Assembly (NCBI GenBank): GCA_964495085.1
Contig: CAZBUK010000139.1
Location: forward strand, 1 to 6,769
DNA: 6,769 bases
Source of the DNA: CAZBUK01 sp964495085
GTDB lineage: Bacteria; Bacteroidota; Ignavibacteria; T3Sed10-11
Direction: 5' to 3'
The notes beneath the pieces are model-generated. The model did no database searches and was not told where the DNA came from. It saw nothing but the letters and a program-made list of their open reading frames with translations. The position numbers and the translations under genes were made by a program. Shown here piece after piece: positions 1-5,819 of this stretch (the first letter of the stretch is position 1; each line of letters starts with the position of its first letter).

Positions 1-1764
1 CTGCACCCATGCCGGCGCTCCCCTTCCGCGGAGGAGGCTCACGATATACGCGGGCGGGAATATGATGGAGAGCATGGAAATCGATAATCCAAGGTCGAGC
101 GACCGTTTGAAGAAACGGTTCACCGGAAGATTTATCTTATATTCTATATCGATAAGCGGGATCTCATCCAATTGGTCGATCGATCCTTTACCGATGACCA
201 CCTCCATGTTTGTGGGAATCAAACGGTAGTTAACGGAGCGATCGTTGCTCCGGGCGATGACCGAAAGGATTTCTGAATACTCGAGCGCGCCCGGAATGAA
301 AATGACATCGCTGATGCGTTCCTCACGGATTATCTTTCCGATATTGACCAGACTGCCGATCACCGGAACTCCTTCGATCGTCTCTCCGGTACGACGGCGG
401 GTTATGTCGATAAGGCCGGCGATCTGATATGCATCCGACATCCGTTTGCGCAGCTTGCGTATGATCTCCGGCGTCGATTGATTCAGTCCGACGACCAGCG
501 TTTTCCGTGAGAAAAAGGTAGTCGTTCCGCCGAAGACCGGAATTCCCGAAAACAGCCTCGGGACGATGCGCCAACCGGGAATAAGGAACAAGCTGAACAG
601 ACCGCTGAGCAGCACGACCATCCTGCTGAACGCATAATCCTTGAAAAAAAATGTGATCGCCGAGATGAGCACGAAAGAGATGATGACCGATGCCGCGGCG
701 CGGGAGACCGACATCCGATGCTGGGTATATCCCCCCATCATGCCGATAACAGAGACAAGAAGCAGAGGTGGAACGATATGAATGGTGGGATAGGCGTACG
801 ACGGGAAATGAAAGACCGTGCCGAGCCAGATGTATTCCCCGAGCAGCAGCGCAATATTGAACATTATAAAATCGACAACGGCGGGAAAGTATATTCGAAT
901 CGTCCTGCCGGTCCAGGCAAAAAATGCGCGGATCCAAATGGTCAGCTTCAGAAACGACGCAATGAACTTCGATCCCGACATATGCTTCTCCACGAAGAGC
1001 GTCATCGCCTGGTAAAACGTCCGGATAGCGTCGATATCGCTTCGCCTGGTGCTCTCTCCCTTATAATGAATGATCTTCGTGTCGGGAATATAGTATATCT
1101 TCCACCCTGCCTGTTGGATGCGGTAACACCAATCCAGGTCCTCACCGTACATGAAGAACGTTTCGTCGAGCCCGCCTACCTTCTCGTATACCTCCCGTTT
1201 CAACATCATGAACGAGCCGCTGATCGCGTCGACCTCGTAGCTCTCGTCCGGATCGAGATACGTCAGATTGTACTTGCCGAACATGCCGGTGCCGGGGAAC
1301 AACGCGCTCAATCCCATGATCTTGGTAAACGCAACCCAGGGCCGGGGGAAACTTCTCCGGCAGGCGAGCTGCAGCGTTCCGTCGGGATTGAGGATCTTAC
1401 ACCCGGCCATGCCGATCTCAGGACGATTTTCAAGCGACTGCAGCATGATGTGGATCGTGTCTTCCTGGACAACGGTATCGGGATTGATGAGCAGGATGAA
1501 TTTCCCCGAGGATTGCTCAAGCGCGAGATTGTTCGCCCTCGCGAAGCCGAGATTCACCGGGCTCTCGATGCACCTGACTCCGGGGAATTTCTTCCGCACC
1601 ATCTGCAGACTTCCGTCGTCCGAGGCGTTATCGACGACGAATATCTCGGAATGGAATCCGCCGCGTTTCGTCGCAGCGTAGGCGAGACTCCGTTCGATGG
1701 TCAGGAGCGCCTGCTCGAGGAAGTCCTTCACGTTATAATTGACTATGATTACCGAGCAATCCAT
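1..1764 (-). CDS. GT2 glycosyltransferase fused to a polyprenyl phosphoglycosyl transferase, 3' partial
   Basis: The frame is open from ATG 1764 to the left edge, giving 588 visible residues without a stop. Residues 1-~270 are a WbbL/rhamnosyltransferase-like GT2 domain: SVIIVNYNV at the N-terminus, VVDNASDDGS (43-52), NPDT (94-97) in the DXD position, GEDLDWCYR (207-215) and IIHYKGEST (231-239). About four hydrophobic segments follow (roughly 295-314, 329-346, 356-374, 382-396). Then comes a Rossmann/CoA-binding-like domain (TLVVG near 422-426, VPVIG near 466-470). KRSLDLGLS plus FPP (from about 553) matches the re-entrant membrane helix that opens a bacterial sugar transferase domain. The catalytic Asp-Glu pair would lie beyond the edge. 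It would add one sugar to a lipid-linked glycan and also transfer a sugar phosphate to polyprenyl phosphate at the inner membrane. The start lies 3 nt after the upstream stop, so translational coupling is likely. Sugar specificities are unknown. Confidence 0.88.
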   Translation of the reverse strand, partial: MDCSVIIVNYNVKDFLEQALLTIERSLAYAATKRGGFHSEIFVVDNASDDGSLQMVRKKFPGVRCIESPVNLGFARANNLALEQSSGKFILLINPDTVVQEDTIHIMLQSLENRPEIGMAGCKILNPDGTLQLACRRSFPRPWVAFTKIMGLSALFPGTGMFGKYNLTYLDPDESYEVDAISGSFMMLKREVYEKVGGLDETFFMYGEDLDWCYRIQQAGWKIYYIPDTKIIHYKGESTRRSDIDAIRTFYQAMTLFVEKHMSGSKFIASFLKLTIWIRAFFAWTGRTIRIYFPAVVDFIMFNIALLLGEYIWLGTVFHFPSYAYPTIHIVPPLLLVSVIGMMGGYTQHRMSVSRAAASVIISFVLISAITFFFKDYAFSRMVVLLSGLFSLFLIPGWRIVPRLFSGIPVFGGTTTFFSRKTLVVGLNQSTPEIIRKLRKRMSDAYQIAGLIDITRRRTGETIEGVPVIGSLVNIGKIIREERISDVIFIPGALEYSEILSVIARSNDRSVNYRLIPTNMEVVIGKGSIDQLDEIPLIDIEYKINLPVNRFFKRSLDLGLSISMLSIIFPPAYIVSLLRGRGAPAWVQ

Positions 1765-1767
1765 CGT

Positions 1768-2508
1768 TCAGATTTTTCCGAATATACTCTGTATCCGCAA
1801 TACCCAGACTCTGAATACGGCCTCGAGAATGATCCTTTTGGACATCTTGGAGATTCCGACGCGGCGATCCTCGAAGACGATGGGTATTTCGGATACTCTG
1901 AATCCCTTTTTCCAGACTTTAAAATTCGTCTCGATCTGAAATGCATACCCGTTGGATTGGATTTTTTCGAGATCGAGCGATTCGAGCGTGGTAATCGGAA
2001 ACGTCGTGTAGGGAAAGAGTGTNNNNNNNNNNAATCCCGCAGTCGTATCGTAGATGGGCATTCCCGTTATGATGCGGGTATAGACGTTCGCACTGAAGCT
2101 CAATACGAGCCGCTTGATGGGCCAGTTGATCACGCGCACCCCGTTCTTATATCGGGAACCGATGACCAGATCCGCATGCTCGGATGCCTCTAAGAATTTA
2201 GGTATGTCGGAAGGATTATGCGAGAAATCCGCATCCATTTGAAAAATGTATTCATACGAGCGGGCCAGGGCGAACTTAAAACCGGCGACGTACGCCGTAC
2301 CGAGACCCAGCTTTCCTGCACGCTTTATCAGATGGATCCTCGGCTCGGACTTCTGCATCTCTTCGATGATTTGCCAAGTCCTGTCAGGCGAGTTATCATC
2401 GACAACGAGCACTTCGATATTCTCCTGAACACCCAGCACTTCACCGATCAGGATTTTAACATTATCCGCTTCGTTATACGTCGGAATAATAACAAGAATT
2501 TTTGACAT
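1768..2508 (-). CDS. Polyprenyl/dolichyl-phosphate mannose synthase-like GT2 glycosyltransferase, interrupted by an assembly gap
   Basis: The product is a 246-residue soluble-type GT2 protein of the DPM1 family, which transfers a hexose (classically mannose from GDP-mannose) to a polyprenyl phosphate, making a lipid-linked sugar donor at the cytoplasmic face. Visible motifs are ILVIIPTYNEADN (4-16), VVDDNSPD (35-42), the MDADFSH metal/donor motif (91-97), GSRY (117-120), YDTTAG (153-158), SNGYAFQIE (185-193) and the VGISKM tail motif (217-222). There is no C-terminal membrane or GtrA domain. Residues 159-162 are N codons and about 163-172 are encoded by sequencing adapter. The family usually has something like FKCFRR straight after TAG; the first gap codon, TTN, fits that Phe. 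The real protein is therefore probably several residues shorter, and the frame across the gap is not guaranteed. The start ATG has AGGA 5 nt upstream. Mannose specificity is inferred from family only. Confidence 0.88.
   Translation of the reverse strand: MSKILVIIPTYNEADNVKILIGEVLGVQENIEVLVVDDNSPDRTWQIIEEMQKSEPRIHLIKRAGKLGLGTAYVAGFKFALARSYEYIFQMDADFSHNPSDIPKFLEASEHADLVIGSRYKNGVRVINWPIKRLVLSFSANVYTRIITGMPIYDTTAGXXXXTLFPYTTFPITTLESLDLEKIQSNGYAFQIETNFKVWKKGFRVSEIPIVFEDRRVGISKMSKRIILEAVFRVWVLRIQSIFGKI
1994..2022 (-). other. Illumina adapter sequence left in the assembly (artefact)
   Basis: On the minus strand, 2022 to 2002 is an exact 21-nt match to the Illumina universal/Read 1 adapter, beginning ACACTCTTTCCC and ending ACGACG. 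The next eight bases (2001-1994, TTTCCGAT) match the adapter continuation CTCTTCCGAT once two C residues are dropped. It abuts the N run. The encoded residues (TLFPYTTFPI) are foreign to the DPM1 family at this point. The match is from memory of the adapter sequence, which is standard. Confidence 0.95.
2023..2032. other. Assembly gap (10 N)
   Basis: Ten N bases lie inside the mannose synthase-like gene. Ten is a typical placeholder length, so the true gap size is unknown. Family comparison suggests about five or six codons are missing, and the adjacent adapter bases should be removed as well. Confidence 0.98.
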
Positions 2509-2513
2509 CTTTT

Positions 2514-2517
2514 TCCT
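2514..2517 (-). promoter_or_regulatory. Shine-Dalgarno site of the mannose synthase-like gene
   Basis: The minus strand reads AGGAAAAAGATG, with AGGA 5 nt before ATG 2508. This supports that start over later Met codons. Confidence 0.65.
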
Positions 2518-2543
2518 GCTTCGAGTTTCACGTATTAATTTCT

Positions 2544-2578
2544 TGACTTCCGTCTTCAGATTTCAGTTTTCAGCTTTT
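2544..2578. repeat. Degenerate 7-bp repeat array (array 3)
   Basis: Five consecutive heptads read TGACTTC, CGTCTTC, AGATTTC, AGTTTTC, AGCTTTT on the plus strand, sharing the period and the TTC ending of the better-preserved array at 4211-4301. It sits between the aminotransferase and mannose synthase-like genes and contains the aminotransferase stop codon (2570-2572). Confidence 0.6.
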
Positions 2579-3676
2579 CATTAAGAAATCCCCGATCGCC
2601 TGCACGATGTATTCCTGCTGAGCGGCGTCGAGTTCCGAATGCATGGGAAGAGAGATGACTTCCTCCGTAAGTTTTTCCGTAACGGGGAAGTCTCCGTTCT
2701 TATACCCGAGATATTCGTATGCCTCCTGGAGATGGAGCGGTATGGGATAATATATTCCGAAGGGTATTTTCTTCCCTGCCAGGTGTTCGGCCAAAGCGTC
2801 GCGACCTTTGACTCGTATGGTATACTGGTGAAATATATGGGTAAGATCGGGAAGAACGCGCGGAACGGTAACCGACAGACCGGAGAGCAGTTCGTTATAC
2901 CGCCGCGCGGCGTCTGATCGCTGTTTATTCCATGCATCGAGATACGGCAGCTTGACCGAGAGAATTGCCGCCTGGATCGTATCAAGCCGGCTGTTTATCC
3001 CGATATGAGAGTGCTTATAGCGAATCTTCGATCCATGAATCGATATGATCCGCGCTCTTTCCGCCAGCGCTTCGTCGTCGGTAACGATCATGCCCGCGTC
3101 GCCGTAGGCACCCAGATTCTTACTCGGGAAGAAGCTGATGCAGCCGAACGTGCCTAAGGTACCGACCTTTCTACCCTTGTACTCCGCTCCCATAGATTGG
3201 GCGCTGTCCTCGACGACCGATAATCCGTGTTTCCCCGCGATCGCCGTGATCTCGTCCATTGCCGCCGGCTGTCCATACAGATGAACCGGAATGATCGCTT
3301 TCGTATTCGGTGTGATCGCAGCTTCGATCAGACCGGGATCGATGTTAAAATCATCCTCGCGGATATCGACATATACCGGTTTCGCACCGAGCAGCGCAAT
3401 GGTTTCCGCCGTCGCTACGAACGTGAAGGGAGTCGTGATCACCTCGTCACCCGGGCCGATGCCGAGGGCCATGAGAGCGATCTGGAGCGCATCGGTACCC
3501 GAAGCGCACCCGATTGCGTATTTGCAGCCGAGATAAGCCGCGATCTGCCGTTCGAATTCGCGCGTCTCGGGTCCGAGAATGTACTGACCCGATTTGACCA
3601 CTCTGAGCACCGCAGCGTCTATTTCGTCCTTGATCTTTTCATATTGACCGAGCACGTCGACCATGTGGAGGTTCAT
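2570..3676 (-). CDS. DegT/DnrJ/EryC1/StrS family PLP-dependent sugar aminotransferase, WbpE-like
   Basis: The 368-residue product is full length for this fold-type I family, which transaminates a keto-sugar nucleotide (usually from glutamate) to make an amino sugar for surface glycans. Visible signatures are SGTDALQ (59-65), the PLP-facing ED157SAQ, IPVHLYGQPA (129-138), the Schiff-base lysine K186 in FFPSKNLGAYGDAG, NSRLDTIQAAIL (228-239) and YYPIPLH (309-315) near the C-terminus. The N-terminal QYILGP and LLGAKPVYVDI segments closely resemble Pseudomonas WbpE, which aminates the 3-keto position of a UDP-GlcNAc-derived uronic acid. QdtB/FdtB-type dTDP-3-keto-sugar aminotransferases are a close alternative, so substrate is uncertain. 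The ATG start has AGGA 5 nt upstream. The partner dehydrogenase and acetyltransferase are not in the window. The stop codon lies inside array 3. Confidence 0.93.
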   Translation of the reverse strand: MNLHMVDVLGQYEKIKDEIDAAVLRVVKSGQYILGPETREFERQIAAYLGCKYAIGCASGTDALQIALMALGIGPGDEVITTPFTFVATAETIALLGAKPVYVDIREDDFNIDPGLIEAAITPNTKAIIPVHLYGQPAAMDEITAIAGKHGLSVVEDSAQSMGAEYKGRKVGTLGTFGCISFFPSKNLGAYGDAGMIVTDDEALAERARIISIHGSKIRYKHSHIGINSRLDTIQAAILSVKLPYLDAWNKQRSDAARRYNELLSGLSVTVPRVLPDLTHIFHQYTIRVKGRDALAEHLAGKKIPFGIYYPIPLHLQEAYEYLGYKNGDFPVTEKLTEEVISLPMHSELDAAQQEYIVQAIGDFLMKS

Positions 3677-3681
3677 TTTTT

Positions 3682-3685
3682 TCCT
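3682..3685 (-). promoter_or_regulatory. Shine-Dalgarno site of the aminotransferase gene
   Basis: The minus strand reads AGGAAAAAAATG: AGGA ends 5 nt before ATG 3676, which supports the chosen start. Confidence 0.65.
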
Positions 3686-3737
3686 GATATGTTGATATTA
3701 TTTGGATGTTCACACTCTTTTTGTTGATTCTCGACAA

Positions 3738-3779
3738 GAGGTCAGAGAACAGAGGTCGGAGGTCAGAAATCGGTTGTCA
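3738..3779. repeat. 7-bp tandem repeat array (array 1), plus-strand unit GAGGTCA
   Basis: Six heptads in strict register on the plus strand: GAGGTCA, GAGAACA, GAGGTCG, GAGGTCA, GAAATCG, GTTGTCA. The unit is the reverse complement of the TGACCTC unit at 4211-4301, so the two arrays form an imperfect inverted repeat around the four-helix-bundle gene. The stop codon of that gene (3777-3779) is the last three bases of the sixth heptad. Confidence 0.85.
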
Positions 3780-4154
3780 ACTGATTTTTAAGAAAGACCT
3801 CGGATTCTTAATCATCGCACCGAGCATCTTACCAATCTCTGCACATGAATCCGCTAACGATCTATGCTGCTCCTCTGTGAGGTATCCACAGTCTCTGGCA
3901 AAATCCAACGATGTATCCGTTTCACTATTTTCTCCGTCACAATCCGTTAGTTTACTTATAAAATGCGCTTCATATCGGCGTTTCGCCCAGGCCTCTCTGA
4001 GATTTAAGCATACCGATCGTGATGATCGTCTAATTTGTAAAATTAATGCGAATTTCTCCTCCGGAGGGAAAGTTTTACTCACTGTATAAATTGTCATCGC
4101 CAGCTCATAAGCTTTTTTATATACATCGAGCTCTTTTGCAGAATTTATTCTCAC
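3777..4154 (-). CDS. Four-helix-bundle protein of the 23S rRNA intervening-sequence (S23/IVP) family
   Basis: The product is 125 residues, within the family's usual 110-130. The pattern is typical: an amphipathic first helix (about 6-28, ELDVYKKAYELAM), then FPPEEKFALILQIRRSSRSV (29-48, the conserved FP..E...L..QIRR.S.S. core), NLREAWAKRRY (51-61), a third helix with SKLTDCDGENSET and LDFA (about 68-86), and a fourth helix (92-116). Relatives are encoded inside 23S rRNA intervening sequences and as free genes; Avd of diversity-generating retroelements has the same fold. The biochemical role is largely unknown, with nucleic-acid binding suspected. The start is GTG 4154: an in-frame TAG lies nine sense codons upstream and no ATG lies between. 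The upstream ribosome site (GGGAAG) is weak. By hand count G+C is about 41% over 3781-4140 versus about 55-57% in sampled neighbouring rows. No rRNA is present here. It does not belong functionally to glycan synthesis. Confidence 0.9.
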   Translation of the reverse strand: MRINSAKELDVYKKAYELAMTIYTVSKTFPPEEKFALILQIRRSSRSVCLNLREAWAKRRYEAHFISKLTDCDGENSETDTSLDFARDCGYLTEEQHRSLADSCAEIGKMLGAMIKNPRSFLKIS

Positions 4155-4210
4155 ACTTCTTCCCGCTGTTTCTTCAAAGTTCTAATCCCCCAACCACATT
4201 CATTAATTAT

Positions 4211-4301
4211 TGACATCTGACATCTGACCTCTGACTTCTGACTTCTGAACTCTGACCTCTGACCTCTGACTTCTGAACTCCGACCTCCGACCTCTGGCCT
4301 C
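4211..4301. repeat. 7-bp tandem repeat array (array 2), plus-strand unit TGACCTC/TGACTTC
   Basis: Thirteen heptads follow without interruption: TGACATC twice, TGACCTC, TGACTTC twice, TGAACTC, TGACCTC twice, TGACTTC, TGAACTC, CGACCTC twice, TGGCCTC. A fourteenth, decayed heptad (TGCTCAA, 4302-4308) contains the stop codon of the phosphoglycosyl transferase gene. Variation is concentrated at positions 4 and 5 of the unit. Units 3-6 and 7-10 also form a 28-bp duplication with one mismatch. There are no spacers, so this is not CRISPR. Confidence 0.93.
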
Positions 4302-4304
4302 TGC

Positions 4305-5705
4305 TCAATGCCCCTTCCCCAGCACCATCCGATACATCGTCATCAGGACGATCTTCAAATCCATGGTGATGGACATGTTTTCGATATAATAGAGGTCGTA
4401 TTGCAATTTTATTTTCACATCTTCGATCGTTTCGTCGTATTTGTGCTTGACCTGCGCCCATCCGGAGAGTCCGGGTCTGACGAGATGGCGGCGCGAGTAG
4501 AGAGGTATCTGCTTGTTGAACTGTTCGACGAAGAACGGACGTTCGGGCCTCGGCCCGATAAGACTCATGTCTCCTTTCAGAATATTGATAAACTGCGGTA
4601 TCTCATCGAGATGGAGTTTGCGGAGGATTGCGCCGACCTTCGTCACGCGCGGATCCCGCTTCCCCGCCCACATCGGACCGGTCAGCTTTTCCGCATCGTT
4701 GTACATCGACCTGAACTTATTCATATTGAATATTTTCCCCTCCTTCCCTACCCGTTCCTGTTTGTAGAGTGCGGGTCCTTTCGATTCGAGTCTGATAAGG
4801 AGGGCGATCAGCAGCCAGAGGGGCAATCCGGCAGCGAGTACCGAAGCCGAGAACACAGCGTCGATACTCCGTTTCAGACTTTCCTGCCACGGCTGCATGA
4901 TGGTCGGCGTAACCTCGATGAGCGGCACGCCGTAGATCTGATTCGTCCGCACCTGCCCGCTGACGACGCTGTAGAGATCGGGGAGTATTTTGAGTCCTAC
5001 CGCCATACCGTTGCACTTATCGATGATCGAGACGATTTTGTCCCGGTTCTTGGTATCGAGGGCGATGAGAACTTCCTGGACCCCATGCTCTCTGATGATA
5101 CCGGGCAGATTGGAATATTTCCCCAGAACCGGAATTTTATTGCGGAATAGTTCGTCGTTTGCACCCTTTTGGGTTACGATACCGATGACGGTATAGCCCA
5201 GCGCCGGATGTCCCGAGATAAGACCCAGCAGCGTTCCCGTTCGTTCCGCATCTCCGACGATGATCGTACGCCGGTGGCCGATACCCCGCTCGAGCAGTTT
5301 ATGCTGCACCGTGCGGATTACCATTCGTCCGAAACCGACGAAGACGGCCATCGCCAACCAGTAGCCGAAGATGAGCAGGCGCGAGCTGACCTGTGCGACG
5401 CCGCGCGATTCATCGTCGAGGAAGATGATGAAGAACAGCGCCAGGACGCCTATCGTCACCGATTTCAGGACGGTAAACAACTCATCGACGCGGGACTGCG
5501 CGTACCAGTACCGGTACAACCCGAAGAAGACGAACACCAGGTACCAATAGGCGCAGATGATGAGCATCGGCAGGAGAAAGTCCGGTCTGAACGAATACGG
5601 AACCATCCCCGATTCGACCCGAAATATATAGTGCACCATCCACGCCGCGTTGATGGCGAGAAAGTCGATGAGGAGCAAGAGGGTGCGTTCGGTTTTACGG
5701 GACAT
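4305..5705 (-). CDS. Undecaprenyl-phosphate sugar phosphotransferase (polyprenyl phosphoglycosyl transferase, WcaJ/CpsE type)
   Basis: The 466-residue product is full length for the long-form monotopic phosphoglycosyl transferases, which move a sugar phosphate from a UDP-sugar to undecaprenyl phosphate and so start polysaccharide repeat synthesis at the inner membrane. Hydrophobic segments lie at about 7-27, 43-65, 83-97 and 109-129. A Rossmann/CoA-binding-like domain follows (TIIVGDAERTG 147-157; IPVLG 191-195). The catalytic domain starts at KRSIDAV (278-284) with the re-entrant helix proline P295. Its hallmarks are YKQERVG (314-320), KFRSM (330-334), the catalytic pair D367-E368 in LDEIPQ, GDMSLIGPRPERP (378-390) and RPGLSGWAQV (410-419). 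Everything needed for activity appears present. The sugar (glucose, galactose or another) cannot be read from sequence. ATG 5705 lacks a clear Shine-Dalgarno site. A 114-nt leader separates it from the methyltransferase gene. Confidence 0.95.
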   Translation of the reverse strand: MSRKTERTLLLLIDFLAINAAWMVHYIFRVESGMVPYSFRPDFLLPMLIICAYWYLVFVFFGLYRYWYAQSRVDELFTVLKSVTIGVLALFFIIFLDDESRGVAQVSSRLLIFGYWLAMAVFVGFGRMVIRTVQHKLLERGIGHRRTIIVGDAERTGTLLGLISGHPALGYTVIGIVTQKGANDELFRNKIPVLGKYSNLPGIIREHGVQEVLIALDTKNRDKIVSIIDKCNGMAVGLKILPDLYSVVSGQVRTNQIYGVPLIEVTPTIMQPWQESLKRSIDAVFSASVLAAGLPLWLLIALLIRLESKGPALYKQERVGKEGKIFNMNKFRSMYNDAEKLTGPMWAGKRDPRVTKVGAILRKLHLDEIPQFINILKGDMSLIGPRPERPFFVEQFNKQIPLYSRRHLVRPGLSGWAQVKHKYDETIEDVKIKLQYDLYYIENMSITMDLKIVLMTMYRMVLGKGH

Positions 5706-5712
5706 TGATAGG

Positions 5713-5727
5713 ATCGAATTTTTCGAT
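5713..5727 (-). other. Small A+T-rich hairpin just upstream of the phosphotransferase start
   Basis: The minus strand reads ATCGAA, AAA, TTCGAT: a perfect 6-bp stem with a 3-nt loop, ending 7 nt before ATG 5705. It occupies the place where a Shine-Dalgarno site would be expected. It lacks a U tract and so is not a convincing terminator. A translational role is only a possibility. Confidence 0.35.
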
Positions 5728-5760
5728 GAACCTTTTTATTGTAAGAACTTTTAATTCATC

Positions 5761-5789
5761 TTTATGATATGCTCGATACTGAATTTCAA
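5761..5789 (-). promoter_or_regulatory. Possible sigma-70-like promoter before the phosphotransferase gene
   Basis: On the minus strand TTGAAA (5789-5784; 5 of 6 to TTGACA) is followed after 17 nt by CATAAA (5766-5761; 4 of 6 to TATAAT). It lies in the only gene-free leader longer than 100 bp without repeats. The fit is modest in A+T-rich sequence, and the organism's sigma factor preferences are unknown. Confidence 0.3.
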
Positions 5790-5819
5790 ATCGATATTTT
5801 AAATACATGATGAATGCCC

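Noticed and set aside
323..937. A 204-codon minus-strand frame
   Set aside because: It overlaps the fusion gene in another frame; the fusion frame carries membrane segments and the CoA-binding-like domain, while this one is low-complexity Arg/Ser-rich.
718..2193. A 491-codon open frame on the plus strand
   Set aside because: It runs antisense to two genes with clear GT2 motifs, crosses the N gap and adapter, and its translation resembles no family. It is a shadow frame of codon-biased sequence.
3712..3720. Second adapter fragment (ACACTCTTT on the plus strand)
   Set aside because: Only nine bases match, followed at once by sequence unlike the adapter and with no gap nearby; this is expected by chance.
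3775..3780. Perfect minus-strand TTGACA as a -35 element for the aminotransferase gene
   Set aside because: At 16-18 nt downstream the array gives GACCTC-like sequence with no -10 resemblance, and the hexamer is explained by the repeat.
3777..4154. A 23S rRNA gene with an intervening sequence
   Set aside because: The four-helix protein family suggests it, but the flanks are glycan genes with no rRNA-like sequence.
3738..4301. CRISPR array or diversity-generating retroelement
   Set aside because: The repeat units are 7 bp and contiguous, without spacers. The Avd-like fold alone is not enough: no reverse transcriptase, template repeat or variable repeat is visible in the window.
4207..4461. 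A minus-strand frame whose end reads as a repeated heptapeptide
   Set aside because: The repeats come from translating the 7-bp array in three successive phases. The N-terminal part is an off-frame reading of the phosphotransferase C-terminus.
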